DNA of 64,000 bases from Methylobacterium bullatum (GCA_902712845.1 LR743504.1:2888001-2952000), one strand, 5' to 3'. Counted from the first letter of the stretch, positions 10,056-19,235 are shown. Notes: generated by a model from the letters alone, not told the origin. Numbers and translations: made by a program.

Positions 10056-11165
10056 ATGTCGCACAACACTTTCGGCCATCTCTTCCGCGTGACCACCTTC
10101 GGCGAGAGCCACGGGGTGGCCCTCGGCTGCGTGGTGGACGGGTGCCCGCCGGGGATCGCCATCGAAGCGGCCGACATCCAGGCGGAGCTCGACCGGCGCA
10201 AGCCCGGTCAGTCCCGCTTCACCACCCAGCGCCGGGAGCCCGACCAAGTCCGCATCCTGTCGGGCGTCTTCGCCGACGACCGCACCGGCGGCGTCCAGCT
10301 GACCACCGGCACGCCGATCGCCCTGGAGATCGAGAACACCGACCAGCGCTCGAAGGATTATTCCGAGATCCGCGACAGCTATCGGCCAGGCCACGCCGAC
10401 TACGCCTACGAGGCCAAATACGGCATCCGCGATTATCGGGGAGGCGGGCGCTCCTCCGCCCGCGAGACCGCCGCCCGCGTGGCGGCCGGGGCCATCGCGC
10501 GGCGGGTCCTGCCGGCCGACATCGTCATCCGGGCCGCCCTGGTGCAGATGGGACCGCATGCGGTCGACCGGTCGCGGTGGGATTGGGACGAGGTGGCACG
10601 CAACCCGTTCTTCTGCCCCGATGTCGAGACGGCCAAGTTCTACGAAGAGTATCTCGACGGTATCCGCAAGGACGGCTCATCCATCGGCGCCGTCATCGAA
10701 GTCGTCGCCGAAGGCGTGCCGCCGGGCCTCGGAGCACCGATCTACGGCAAGCTCGACGCGGATCTCGCCGCCGCGATGATGTCGATCAACGCAGTCAAGG
10801 GCGTCGAGATCGGCGACGGCTTCGCCTCGGCGGCTTTGCGCGGCGAGGAGAATGCCGACGAGATGCGCTCGGGCAATGCCGGGGCGCCGACCTTCCTCGC
10901 CAACCATGCGGGCGGCGTTCTCGGTGGCATTTCCACCGGTCAGCCGCTGATCTGCCGCTTCGCGGTCAAACCGACCTCCTCCATCCTGACGCCGCGCATG
11001 AGCGTGACGACCAACAACCGCGACGTCGATCTCGTCACCAAGGGCCGCCACGACCCCTGCGTCGGCATCCGCGCCGTGCCGGTCGCCGAGGCGATGATGG
11101 CATGCGTGCTCGCCGATCACTATCTGCGTCACCGGGGGCAGGTCGGGACGCGCGATCGGGAGTGA
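10056..11165 (+). CDS. aroC: Chorismate synthase
   Basis: Makes chorismate from 5-enolpyruvylshikimate-3-phosphate with reduced FMN, the last common step of aromatic synthesis. The 369-aa product shows the family signatures: [11 protein letters not shown] at the N-terminus, the RRPGQS-like segment as [32 protein letters not shown], and a C-terminal [17 protein letters not shown] region. The start [12 protein letters not shown] at ATG 10056 agrees with the family; a frame starting at 10017 adds 13 residues that do not resemble it. Confidence 0.97.
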   Translation: MSHNTFGHLFRVTTFGESHGVALGCVVDGCPPGIAIEAADIQAELDRRKPGQSRFTTQRREPDQVRILSGVFADDRTGGVQLTTGTPIALEIENTDQRSKDYSEIRDSYRPGHADYAYEAKYGIRDYRGGGRSSARETAARVAAGAIARRVLPADIVIRAALVQMGPHAVDRSRWDWDEVARNPFFCPDVETAKFYEEYLDGIRKDGSSIGAVIEVVAEGVPPGLGAPIYGKLDADLAAAMMSINAVKGVEIGDGFASAALRGEENADEMRSGNAGAPTFLANHAGGVLGGISTGQPLICRFAVKPTSSILTPRMSVTTNNRDVDLVTKGRHDPCVGIRAVPVAEAMMACVLADHYLRHRGQVGTRDRE

Positions 11166-11185
11166 TCGCATCATGCGCAACGGCA

Positions 11186-11287
11186 CGCCCTCCCCCTTGT
11201 GGAGAGGGATAGGGTTGGTGCCGGATATGGTGTGATCCTTCCGCCCCCACCCTCACCTCCGGCTCCTCCCCGCAAGGGGGAGGAGAG
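11186..11287. repeat. GC-rich palindromic repeat cluster B
   Basis: Nearly all the DNA between aroC and ribB. The left arm CCCTCCCCCTTGTGGAGAGG and the right arm CTCCCCGCAAGGGGGAGGAG flank a CCGCCCCCACCCTCACCTCC core. It is the same element type as the clusters at about 7,024 and 44,110. No riboswitch-like structure was recognised before ribB. Confidence 0.7.
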
Positions 11288-11317
11288 ACCCGCGATACGA
11301 CGACGAAGAGACATCCC

Positions 11318-12394
11318 GTGCCCCATACCCACGTCACGCAGGCCATCGAGGCCTATGCCCGCGGCGAGATCGTCGTCGTCACCGATGACGACGATCGCGA
11401 GAACGAGGGCGACCTCGTCGTCGCGGCTTCCCTCTGCACGCCGGAGAAGATGGCCTTCATCGTCCGCAACACCTGCGGCATCGTCTGCGCGCCGCTCACC
11501 CGCGCCGAAGCGCGGCGTCTGCGGCTCGACCCGATGGTGGCCTCCAACGACGCGCCGCTGGGCACCGCCTTCACCGTCACCGTGGACGTGAAGCACGGGC
11601 TCACCACCGGCATCTCCGCCGAGCAGCGCTGCAACACGGTGCGCGCGCTCGCCAACGGCAATATGGGCGAATCCGACTTCGTCCGCCCCGGCCACGTCTT
11701 CCCGCTCATCGCCAAGGACGGCGGCGTCCTCATGCGCTCCGGCCACACGGAGGCGGCGGTGGACCTCTGCAAGCTCGCCGGGCTGCCGCCGGTGGGCGTC
11801 ATCTGCGAACTGGCCAACGATGACGGCACGGTGATGAAGGGGCCGCAGATCACGGCCTTCTCGGAGTTGCACAACCTCAAGCGCGTGTCGGTGGCCGATC
11901 TCATCGCCTACCGGCAGGCGCGCGAGAAGCTGGTCGAGCGCGTCGGGACCTTCCCGGTGAAGTCGGAATTCGGCGAGCTCACCGGCTTCGCCTACACGAC
12001 CCCGTTCGAGACGGTTCAGCAATTCGCCTTCGTCCAGGGGGATATCGGCGACGGACGCGACGTGCTGGTGCGTCTGCATCGCTCCAACGTGGTGGCCGAC
12101 GTGATCGGAGGCGGCAAGTCGATCGACTGCGTCCTGCGCCGTTTCGCCAAGGAGGGACGCGGCGTCCTCGTCTATCTGCGCGACGGCACCGCCGGCGTGC
12201 CGCTCTCCTCCTATGCCGAGGAGGGGGCGGAGGCCCAGCGCGTGCGGCAATGGCGCGAGGTCGGTCTCGGCGCCCAGATCCTGCGCGATCTCGGCATCGT
12301 CTCGATCCGCAACCTCGCCACCTCGTCCCGCTCCTATGTGGGCCTTTCGGGCTTCGGCATCGACCTGCTGGGCGAGGTGCCGCTGGAGGGGTGA
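11318..12394 (+). CDS. ribB: 3,4-dihydroxy-2-butanone-4-phosphate synthase with degenerate GTP cyclohydrolase II domain
   Basis: RibB turns ribulose-5-phosphate into DHBP for riboflavin synthesis. Residues 1 to about 205 form the RibB domain, with the acidic loop DDDDRENEGDL and the motifs GHVFPL and RSGHTEA. Residues from about 206 resemble RibA, but the zinc-binding Cys cluster (C-x-GD-x-FGS-x-C-x-C) is absent. The matching stretch reads RLHRSNVVADVIGGGKSI, so GTP cyclohydrolase II activity is unlikely. The start is GTG 11318 after GAAGAG; the N-terminus PHTHVTQAIEAYARGEIVVV fits the family. It is convergent with the deacetylase gene. Confidence 0.93.
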   Translation: MPHTHVTQAIEAYARGEIVVVTDDDDRENEGDLVVAASLCTPEKMAFIVRNTCGIVCAPLTRAEARRLRLDPMVASNDAPLGTAFTVTVDVKHGLTTGISAEQRCNTVRALANGNMGESDFVRPGHVFPLIAKDGGVLMRSGHTEAAVDLCKLAGLPPVGVICELANDDGTVMKGPQITAFSELHNLKRVSVADLIAYRQAREKLVERVGTFPVKSEFGELTGFAYTTPFETVQQFAFVQGDIGDGRDVLVRLHRSNVVADVIGGGKSIDCVLRRFAKEGRGVLVYLRDGTAGVPLSSYAEEGAEAQRVRQWREVGLGAQILRDLGIVSIRNLATSSRSYVGLSGFGIDLLGEVPLEG

Positions 12395-12401
12395 GGGGTC
12401 C

Positions 12402-13337
12402 TCATCGTCCCATCAGCGCATCCATATGGGCGGTGACGGACCGGGCGAGACCGTCCAGGCTGTAGCCGCCCTCCAGCACCGACACGATCCGGCCGCCGGC
12501 ATGCTTGTCGGCGAGTTCCATGAGCTTCCGCGTGGCCCAGCCGAAATCGGCCTCGTCGAGTTCGACGCTGGCCAGCGGATCGAGGCGGTGGGCGTCGAAG
12601 CCAGCCGAGATCACGATCAGGTCGGGGGCGAAGGCGGAGAGGCGGGCGAGGACCCCCTTCTCGAACTTCTCGCGAAAAATGCCGCTGTCGTCTCCGGCCC
12701 GCAACGGCACGTTGACGATGGTGTCGTGAGTGCCCCGCTCGCCCACCGCCCCCGTGCCGGGAAACAGCGGCATCTCGTGGGTGGAAGCATACATCACCGC
12801 CGCATCGTCCCAGAAGATGTCCTGTGAGCCGTTCCCGTGGTGGACGTCCCAATCCACCAGCGCGACCCGGCTGGCCCCGTGGCGCTCGCGCGCATGGCGG
12901 ACGGCGATGGCGGCGGAATTGAACAGGCAGAAGCCCATCGCCTGCATGCGCTCGGCATGGTGGCCCGGCGGCCGCATGGCGACGAACGCGTTCGAACAGG
13001 CCCCGCTCATCACCGCATCCACGGCATGGACGGCGCCGCCGACGCCGCGCAGGGCCGCGTCGAGGGTGCCCGGCGACATCAGCGTATCCGAATCGATCTG
13101 GACGTAGCCCGACCGCGGGGAGGCCGCGATGATCGCCTCCACATAGGGAACGGGATGGGCGAGGGCGACCGTCTCCGTCTCCGCGCGGGGCGCCGATTCG
13201 CGCAGCAGACCCGAGAACCGCTCCTTCTCCAGGGCGGCCTCCACGGCGCGGATCCGGTCCGATCGTTCCGGGTGCCCCTCTGGCATCTGGTGATCCAACG
13301 CGGAGGGGTGGCTTACGTACAGGGTCGTCACGCTCAT
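12402..13337 (-). CDS. Histone deacetylase-family (acetoin utilisation / APAH-like) deacetylase
   Basis: A cytoplasmic zinc-dependent deacylase of the arginase/HDAC fold. The 311-aa product has the active-site motifs RPPGHHAE, DWDVHHGNG (zinc Asp and His), SAGFDAH (second zinc Asp) and the C-terminal LEGGYSLDGLA loop. Bacterial members act on acetylpolyamines, acetylated proteins or small amides; the substrate cannot be told from sequence. The start is ATG 13337 (MSVTTLYVSHP), although its GGAGG is very close; an upstream in-frame start at 13388 adds 17 residues not typical of the family. Confidence 0.93.
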   Translation of the reverse strand: MSVTTLYVSHPSALDHQMPEGHPERSDRIRAVEAALEKERFSGLLRESAPRAETETVALAHPVPYVEAIIAASPRSGYVQIDSDTLMSPGTLDAALRGVGGAVHAVDAVMSGACSNAFVAMRPPGHHAERMQAMGFCLFNSAAIAVRHARERHGASRVALVDWDVHHGNGSQDIFWDDAAVMYASTHEMPLFPGTGAVGERGTHDTIVNVPLRAGDDSGIFREKFEKGVLARLSAFAPDLIVISAGFDAHRLDPLASVELDEADFGWATRKLMELADKHAGGRIVSVLEGGYSLDGLARSVTAHMDALMGR

Positions 13338-13484
13338 CCCTCCGAACGATCCTCGTCGTTCCACCCGACCCGACTGTGCTCTACGCACAACATACGATGC
13401 AAATGCGCCACGGTTCAGGGTAGCGAGATTACGCGTCGATGAGTCTGCGAGTTAGATGGCGACATAATCCATCAACCACATTCT

Positions 13485-13504
13485 TCGAAGCCCTCCGGCT
13501 TCGA
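13485..13504 (+). other. Perfect hairpin in the leader of the L,D-transpeptidase gene
   Basis: TCGAAGCC, loop CTCC, GGCTTCGA form an 8-bp perfect stem ending 17 bases before the ATG at 13522. There is no T-run, so it is not an intrinsic terminator. The start codon lacks a clear Shine-Dalgarno sequence, so the hairpin may influence translation or mRNA stability (inference). Confidence 0.4.
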
Positions 13505-13521
13505 GATAGGCTCACTCTCAC

Positions 13522-14205
13522 ATGTCGCCCACGACCCGGTCGCCCATCCCCTCCCGTCACGGCGTCCTGCGTCGCTCGCTCGGCGCCGCGACGATCCTGT
13601 CCGCCCTCGCTCTCGGCGCCTGCAACACGCAGACGGCGACCGCCCCGCTCAGCCCGCCCACCGCGCATACGGCCTTGGCCCCGCCCCCGGCGCTGACTGG
13701 CGAGGCCCGCGACAAGGAATGGCTGAAACAGGCGCCGCAGGGCAATGTCGATCCCAAGATCGCCCGTACCACCGTCGACTACAAGACGAACGAGCCCCCC
13801 GGCACCGTCATCGTCGTGACCAAGGAGCGCCGTCTCTATTACGTGCTGCCGGACGGCAAGGCCGTGCGCTATCCCGTGGCCGTGGGCCATGCGGGCATGG
13901 CCTGGGCCGGGACCGCCAATGTCGACCGCAAGGGCGAATGGCCGGATTGGAACCCGCCGCCCGAGATGATCGCCCGCCGCCCGGAACTGCCCAAGCGCCT
14001 CGAGGGCGGCCCCACCAGCCCCATCGGAGCCCGCGCGCTCTATCTCGCCGAAGGCAAGAAGGACACGCTGTTCCGCATCCACGGTACCAACGAGCCGGAG
14101 AAGATCGGTCAGGCCGTGTCGTCCGGCTGCATACGCATGCTCAACGCGGACGTGGTCGATCTCTACGAGCGCGTGCCGATCGGCGCCAAGGTCGTGGTCC
14201 GCTGA
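13522..14205 (+). CDS. L,D-transpeptidase (YkuD/ErfK type), predicted lipoprotein
   Basis: Forms 3-3 cross-links in peptidoglycan or attaches proteins to it in the periplasm. The 227-aa product starts with a basic segment and a hydrophobic signal ending in LALGAC, a lipobox, so Cys at about residue 34 is the likely lipidation site. The YkuD domain covers about residues 90-227 and contains the catalytic signature HGTNEPE followed by SSGCIRM with the nucleophilic Cys. Weakly conserved Pro/Ala/Thr-rich linker sequence joins anchor and domain. It is monocistronic, divergent from the deacetylase gene. Confidence 0.93.
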   Translation: MSPTTRSPIPSRHGVLRRSLGAATILSALALGACNTQTATAPLSPPTAHTALAPPPALTGEARDKEWLKQAPQGNVDPKIARTTVDYKTNEPPGTVIVVTKERRLYYVLPDGKAVRYPVAVGHAGMAWAGTANVDRKGEWPDWNPPPEMIARRPELPKRLEGGPTSPIGARALYLAEGKKDTLFRIHGTNEPEKIGQAVSSGCIRMLNADVVDLYERVPIGAKVVVR

Positions 14206-14408
14206 GGCGGGAAGCGGCGCCCCGCTCCGCCGCCGACGCGGTGGAGCGGGGGCCAATGATACGATTCGGAAAGGCTCATTCGTGAGCAGGCTTTAACCTG
14301 AACGTTGATTCAGATTTGGGCGTTAACTTCTTGAACGGGTGCCTCCTGCATAGTCATCGACATGCAGAAACACAGACCGGCGCAAATAAAGCCGGGGAGC
14401 ACCAACCA

Positions 14409-14861
14409 ATGATCAACCATTCGCTTCAGCTCTTCTGTAACCGTGTCGTCGCCGCCGGCCGCATCAGCGCCGCGGACGTCGTGATCCTCGGCCGCGACAT
14501 CCTCCCGGACGGCATCTCGCATGCGGACGAAGCCGACATGCTCATCGCCCTCGACCGTGCGGTCCCACGGAGCGACGCCTCCTATGCCGACCTGGTCAGC
14601 GCCGCAGTGGTGAATTTCGCCGTCTGGGGCGAGCGTCCCACCGGCTACGTCGATGTCGAGATCGCCCGCTGGCTCGTCGGCTCCCTGCGCAGCGATGCCG
14701 GCCCGACTCCGCTCGCCGCCCGCATCGCCTTCGAGATCGTGCGTGAAGCCGAGACCAGCCACGAAATCCTCGTGGCCTTCGCCATCGGCAGCGCACACCG
14801 TCGCGTCCAATCGGAAGATCCCGCCTCGGCCCCCGTCGCCGAACTCCTCGACGCGGCCTGA
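14409..14861 (+). CDS. Conserved hypothetical protein, 150 aa
   Basis: I do not recognise a family. The product is soluble, acidic and predicted mainly helical (MINHSLQLFCNRVVAAGRIS at the start, then LIALDRAV and RIAFEIVREAETSHEILVAFA). No signal peptide or membrane segment is seen. ATG 14409 is preferred over 14316: upstream residues look unlike coding sequence and GGGGAG lies at suitable distance from 14409. Codon use matches its neighbours. A remnant of a GGDEF domain follows directly. Confidence 0.65.
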   Translation: MINHSLQLFCNRVVAAGRISAADVVILGRDILPDGISHADEADMLIALDRAVPRSDASYADLVSAAVVNFAVWGERPTGYVDVEIARWLVGSLRSDAGPTPLAARIAFEIVREAETSHEILVAFAIGSAHRRVQSEDPASAPVAELLDAA

Positions 14862-14862
14862 A

Positions 14863-15000
14863 ATGGGACTTTCGGATCTGGTCCGCCAGGCCGACGACGC
14901 GCTCTATCGGGCCAAGGAGGAGGGGCGCAACCGCTGCGCGGCCGTGTGGTCGCCATCCCCTGTGATTTTGAATACACACGCGCCCCGGCGCAGCGCATGA
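14863..15000 (+). pseudogene. C-terminal remnant of a GGDEF (diguanylate cyclase) domain
   Basis: The short frame begins two bases after the previous stop. It encodes MGLSDLVRQADDALYRAKEE and then GRNRCAAV. The A-D-x-A-L-Y-x-A-K-x-x-G-R-N-R pattern is the C-terminal end of GGDEF domains. No GG[D/E]EF catalytic motif or upstream part of such a domain exists here, so only about the last 25-30 residues of the domain survive. It cannot be an active cyclase; it is most likely debris of a deleted gene. Confidence 0.6.
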
Positions 15001-15111
15001 ACAATCCTTCATTGGCCCAGCTTTGCGAAGCCGCACAACTGCTTTAACGGGAACGAGCTTGAGCGCGACGGCGCTCGTGACCTTTCCTGCTTCACCAGAG
15101 TGCCTGGACCG

Positions 15112-17115
15112 ATGTTCGAGAAAATCCTGATTGCGAACCGCGGCGAGATTGCGTGCCGCATCATCAAGACCGCGCGCAGGATGGGCATCAAGACGGTCGC
15201 CGTCTATTCCGATGCCGACAGGGACGCCGTGCACGTGGCGATGGCCGACGAGGCGGTCCATATCGGCCCCGCTCCGGCCGCACAGTCCTACCTGATCATC
15301 GACAAGATCATCGAGGCCTGCAAGCAGACCGGCGCCCAGGCGGTCCATCCGGGCTACGGCTTCCTGTCCGAGCGCGAGGCGTTCCCGAAAGCGCTGGAGG
15401 CCGCCGGCATCGTCTTCATCGGCCCCAATCCCGGCGCCATCGCCGCCATGGGCGATAAGATCGAATCCAAGAAGGCGGCCTCGGCTGCCAACGTCTCCAC
15501 CGTGCCGGGCTTCCTCGGCGTCATCGAGAGCCCCGAACACGCCGTCACCATCGCCGACGAGATCGGCTATCCGGTGATGATCAAGGCCTCCGCCGGCGGT
15601 GGCGGCAAGGGCATGCGCATCGCCTATTCCTCCGACGAGGTCGCGGAGGGCTTCGCCCGCGCCAAGTCCGAGGCCGCCTCGTCCTTCGGCGACGACCGCG
15701 TGTTCGTGGAGAAGTTCATCACCGACCCGCGCCACATCGAGATCCAGGTGATCGGCGACAAGCACGGCAACGTCATCTATCTCGGCGAGCGCGAATGCTC
15801 GATCCAGCGCCGCAACCAGAAGGTGATCGAGGAAGCGCCGTCGCCGCTCCTCGACGAGGCGACCCGGAAGAAGATGGGCGAGCAGGCCGTGGCGCTCGCC
15901 AAAGCCGTCTCCTACGATTCCGCTGGTACCGTCGAGTTCGTCGCCGGCCAGGACAAGTCGTTCTACTTCCTCGAGATGAACACCCGTCTCCAGGTCGAAC
16001 ATCCGGTCACCGAGATGATCACCGGCCTCGATCTCGTGGAGATGATGATCCGCTCGGCCTATGGCGAGGCGCTGCCGCTGACGCAGGATCAGGTGAAGCT
16101 CAACGGCTGGGCCGTGGAGAGCCGCGTCTATGCCGAGGACCCGACCCGCAACTTCCTGCCCTCCATCGGCCGCCTGACCACCTACCGGCCGCCGGAAGAG
16201 GGGCCGTTCGGCTCGGCAATCGTGCGTAACGATACCGGCGTGGAGGAGGGCGGCGAAATCGCGATCCACTACGATCCGATGATCGCCAAGCTGGTGACCT
16301 GGGCGCCGACTCGCGCCGAGGCGATCGAATCGCAGGGCGAGGCGCTGGATTCCTTCGCCATCGACGGCATCCGCCACAACATTCCGTTCCTATCGGCCCT
16401 CATGGCGCATCCGCGCTGGCGCTCGGGCAACATCTCCACCGGCTTCATCGCCGAGGAATTTCCGGAGGGCTTCTCGGCGCCGGAGCCGACGGGCGAGATC
16501 GCCCAGCGCATGGCCGCCGCCGCCGCCGCGATCGACCACAAGCTCAACACCCGCAAGCGTGGCATCTCGGGCCAGATGCGCGATCCGGCCTTGCTCCATT
16601 TCGAGCGCGACCGCGTCGTGATCCTGGCCGGTCAATCCTACCCGGTGACGGTGGACGATCTCGGCGACCAGATCGTCGTCACGGCCGAGGACGGCAAGAC
16701 CTGGACGGTGGAGAGCGACTGGCGTCCGGGCGAGCCTGTCTGGTCGGGTGAGATCGGCGGCACCCGCGTCGCCATCCAGGTCCGCGGCCTCCTCAACGGC
16801 GTGGCGCTCCAGCACGGCGGAGCGGCGGCCGAGGCTCGGGTCTTCACCCGGCGCGAGGCGGAGCTCGCCGCCCTGATGCCGGTCAAGGAGAATGCCGGCT
16901 CCGGCAAGCAGGTGCTCTGCCCGATGCCCGGTCTGGTGAAGGCCATCCTGGTGAAGGAAGGCCAGGAGGTGAAGAACGGCGAACCCCTCGCCATCGTCGA
17001 GGCGATGAAGATGGAGAACGTCCTGCGCGCCGAGCGGGACGGCACGATCTCCAAGATCGAAGCGAAGGAAGGCGACAGCCTCGCGGTCGACGCGGTCATC
17101 ATCGAATTCGCCTGA
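15112..17115 (+). CDS. pccA: Propionyl-CoA carboxylase, biotin carboxylase/BCCP (alpha) subunit
   Basis: Carboxylates biotin and feeds propionyl-CoA to methylmalonyl-CoA conversion. In Methylobacterium this step belongs to the ethylmalonyl-CoA pathway used for glyoxylate regeneration during C1 and C2 growth. The 667-aa product has the biotin carboxylase domain (ANRGEIACRI, ATP-grasp GGGGKGMR, EMNTRLQVEHPVTEM), the PCC BT-like middle, and a C-terminal biotinyl domain with EAMKMEN. The length fits PccA; a lone AccC would end near residue 450. The start is ATG 15112 (MFEKILIANRGE). The beta subunit gene is not in this window. Confidence 0.93.
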   Translation: MFEKILIANRGEIACRIIKTARRMGIKTVAVYSDADRDAVHVAMADEAVHIGPAPAAQSYLIIDKIIEACKQTGAQAVHPGYGFLSEREAFPKALEAAGIVFIGPNPGAIAAMGDKIESKKAASAANVSTVPGFLGVIESPEHAVTIADEIGYPVMIKASAGGGGKGMRIAYSSDEVAEGFARAKSEAASSFGDDRVFVEKFITDPRHIEIQVIGDKHGNVIYLGERECSIQRRNQKVIEEAPSPLLDEATRKKMGEQAVALAKAVSYDSAGTVEFVAGQDKSFYFLEMNTRLQVEHPVTEMITGLDLVEMMIRSAYGEALPLTQDQVKLNGWAVESRVYAEDPTRNFLPSIGRLTTYRPPEEGPFGSAIVRNDTGVEEGGEIAIHYDPMIAKLVTWAPTRAEAIESQGEALDSFAIDGIRHNIPFLSALMAHPRWRSGNISTGFIAEEFPEGFSAPEPTGEIAQRMAAAAAAIDHKLNTRKRGISGQMRDPALLHFERDRVVILAGQSYPVTVDDLGDQIVVTAEDGKTWTVESDWRPGEPVWSGEIGGTRVAIQVRGLLNGVALQHGGAAAEARVFTRREAELAALMPVKENAGSGKQVLCPMPGLVKAILVKEGQEVKNGEPLAIVEAMKMENVLRAERDGTISKIEAKEGDSLAVDAVIIEFA

Positions 17116-17239
17116 CGGCGTCTTCCTCCGGACCGGCGGGTTGGGCATCGTCTCACCCCGCCGGTCCGCGCGCTTCACCGTTCCGGGACAGGGGACCGGA
17201 GGCGGGGCGTTCGACAACACCCACCCGGTCACCCAGCCC

Positions 17240-17671
17240 ATGCCCCTCTATTTTTCCTACGGCGCCAACATGGATGCCGCCGCGATGGCGGCGCGCTGCC
17301 CCGGCTCGACCTCCCTCGGCACGGCCCGGCTGAACCGGCATCGCTTCATCATCATGCGGGAGGGCTATGCCTCGGTGGTGCGGGCCCCTGCATCAACCGT
17401 CTGGGGCGTCCTGTGGGATCTGGCGCTGGCCGATGTACCGGCCCTCGACCGCTACGAGGGGGTCGCCGGGCGGCTCTACACCAAGGCCTACCAGCCGGTG
17501 ACGACCTCGACTGGGGTGAAACGCGCCCTGATCTATCTCGGATGCAGCGCCGTTCCGGGGGCTCCGAGACCCGATTATCTTCAGCCGGTGCTGGCGGCCG
17601 CCGAAGCCGCCTCGCTCCCGCCCGCCTATATCGCGGAGATGCGCCGCTGGCTGCGGGCCTCCCGGAACTGA
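17240..17671 (+). CDS. Gamma-glutamylcyclotransferase-family protein
   Basis: A 143-aa product of the GGCT/BtrG-like fold. The N-terminal YFSYGANMD matches the substrate-binding YGSNM motif, and DRYEGV carries the conserved acid region. Members release 5-oxoproline from gamma-glutamyl compounds or act in related amide chemistry; the substrate here is unknown. ATG 17240 starts at the typical MPLYFSYGAN; the frame is open upstream to 17141 but that part is not family-like. Confidence 0.85.
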   Translation: MPLYFSYGANMDAAAMAARCPGSTSLGTARLNRHRFIIMREGYASVVRAPASTVWGVLWDLALADVPALDRYEGVAGRLYTKAYQPVTTSTGVKRALIYLGCSAVPGAPRPDYLQPVLAAAEAASLPPAYIAEMRRWLRASRN

Positions 17672-17733
17672 GGCGAGCAAAGGTTTGAAACGATGCCGCG
17701 CCGCTCGCGGCGCTTCGTACGAGGAGCGTTCCC

Positions 17734-18015
17734 CTGGATACGATCAGAACCATCGACGTGGTGATCCGCGGCCGGGTGCAGGGCGTCGGCTACCGGTACT
17801 GGACCTCGCGCGAAGCGGAACGTCGCGGCCTGAACGGGCATGTCCGCAATCGCGCGGATGGCGGTGTGGAAGCCAGGTTCAGCGGACCGCCCGATGTAGT
17901 GGCCGCCATGCTGGATGCCTGCCGGAGCGGGCCCGCCGATGCCGTCGTGTCCTCGGTCGAGGCGATCGACTCGGCCGATCCTCCCGATGCGGGATTTCGC
18001 ATCCTGCGAGCCTGA
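17734..18015 (+). CDS. acyP: Acylphosphatase, probable CTG start
   Basis: A small enzyme that hydrolyses acylphosphates. The motif RVQGVGYRYWT carries the phosphate-binding loop and catalytic Arg, and VRNRADGGVEA carries the catalytic Asn. The first conventional start is GTG 17758, but this leaves only MVIRG before the motif, too short for the first beta strand. A CTG at 17734, seven bases after a strong GAGGAG, would add DTIRTID and restore it. The CTG start is an inference from the ribosome site and the fold. Confidence 0.82.
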   Translation: MDTIRTIDVVIRGRVQGVGYRYWTSREAERRGLNGHVRNRADGGVEARFSGPPDVVAAMLDACRSGPADAVVSSVEAIDSADPPDAGFRILRA

Positions 18016-18184
18016 TCTCTCTCCGCCGTCATCCGCGGCAGCGGGCTACTCCGATCTTTCACCGTCAGAGATTCGTTTCCCACGGATCGGGCCGATGCCC
18101 TATGGTCCGCGCCGCAGGCGGAACGGCGCCGGACCGGTGGGACCGGGTTCCGGTCGGCCATAGGCCGGGAAGCGATCGGAGCCC

Positions 18185-18922
18185 ATGCAGCACCCGTTCA
18201 CCCTCGCGGATTTCTCGCCGCTCGACATTGCCGGCCTCCTCTACTTCGTCACCGCATGGGCCGGCTACGGCATTGCCGTGGCGCGGATGCGCGGGCGGCG
18301 CACGAGTCTGAGCCAGATCATGAACCGCCAGCGGGAGGAATGGTCGCGCCAGCTCACCGTCCGCGACAACCGGGTGGTCGACACCACGATCAACGCCTCC
18401 CTCCAGAACGGGACGGCCTTCTTCGCCTCGACCTCCCTCATCGCGCTCGGCGGCGTGCTGACCCTGTCCCGCTCCGGCGACGACGTGCTCACCCTGTTCG
18501 GCGCTCTGCCCTTCGGCGCCATCGCCACCCGCGTCACCTGGGAGATCAAGGTGGCGGGCCTCGCCATGGTCTTCGTCTACGCGTTCTTCAAATTCGCCTG
18601 GGCCTACCGCCTGTTCAATTACGGCGCGATCCTCATCGGCGCGGTGCCTCCCAAGGGCACAGGCGCCCCGAAGGCCGACATGGACCGCGCCGCTAGACGG
18701 GCCGCCGCCATGAACATCGCCGCCGGCAGCCATTTCGCGAAAGGGCAGCGTGCCTTCCTCTTCGCGCTGGCCTATCTCGGCTGGTTCGTGAACGCTTGGT
18801 TTCTCATCCTCGCCACCACGGCCGTCATCTGTGTCATGTGGCGCCGGCAATTCACCTCCGACATCCGCGCCATCCTCCTCAACGAGGACGGCGAGGCCAC
18901 CCTGCAGGACACCGAGTCATGA
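18185..18922 (+). CDS. DUF599 family integral membrane protein
   Basis: The 245-aa product has about four hydrophobic helices: near residues 15-35, 80-100, 120-145 and 195-220. Between the first and second is the conserved motif NRQREEWSRQ, followed by DTTINASLQNG. This layout is characteristic of DUF599, whose function is unknown. The stop overlaps the start of the next gene by ATGA, so the two are probably translationally coupled. Confidence 0.88.
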   Translation: MQHPFTLADFSPLDIAGLLYFVTAWAGYGIAVARMRGRRTSLSQIMNRQREEWSRQLTVRDNRVVDTTINASLQNGTAFFASTSLIALGGVLTLSRSGDDVLTLFGALPFGAIATRVTWEIKVAGLAMVFVYAFFKFAWAYRLFNYGAILIGAVPPKGTGAPKADMDRAARRAAAMNIAAGSHFAKGQRAFLFALAYLGWFVNAWFLILATTAVICVMWRRQFTSDIRAILLNEDGEATLQDTES

Positions 18923-19215
18923 GCACAGAGCGCAAATCCGTGAGCGAGGAGGAGATCGGCGAATCGATCCTTCGCTTCGTCGCCGAGCGGGGTGAAGGCA
19001 AGACCGTCTGCCCCTCGGAAGTGGCGCGTCATCTCGGCGGGCCACATCCGGATGGCTGGAGCCCGCTGATGCAGCCGGTTCGCCGCATGGCCGTGCGCCT
19101 CACCAAGGAGGGCCGCATCGCCATCCTGCGCAAGGGCAAGCCCGTGGCCGACCCGGACGACTTTCGCGGGATCTACCGCCTTGGAATGCCCGCCCCGGAG
19201 ACCGGAGAGGGCTGA
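18919..19215 (+). CDS. DUF3253 family protein
   Basis: A 98-aa soluble protein with a winged-helix-like pattern: EEIGESILRFVAERG, then CPSEVARHL and VRRMAVRLTKEGRIAILRKG. The C-x-S-E-V-A-R pattern and length match DUF3253, small proteins of unknown function that may bind nucleic acid (inference from the fold). The ATG at 18919 overlaps the DUF599 stop. It is convergent with the YdcF gene. Confidence 0.85.
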   Translation: MSTERKSVSEEEIGESILRFVAERGEGKTVCPSEVARHLGGPHPDGWSPLMQPVRRMAVRLTKEGRIAILRKGKPVADPDDFRGIYRLGMPAPETGEG

Positions 19216-19235
19216 GACGCGCCGCCGCGAAAGGG

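Noticed and set aside
11166..11317. Possible FMN riboswitch before ribB
   Set aside because: The space is filled by palindromic repeats and shows none of the conserved RFN-element blocks.
15020..15060. Site resembling the TTTGCAAA operator of propionyl-CoA regulators upstream of pccA (TTTGCGAA)
   Set aside because: Only one half-site matches; the second expected half (CACAACTG) does not.
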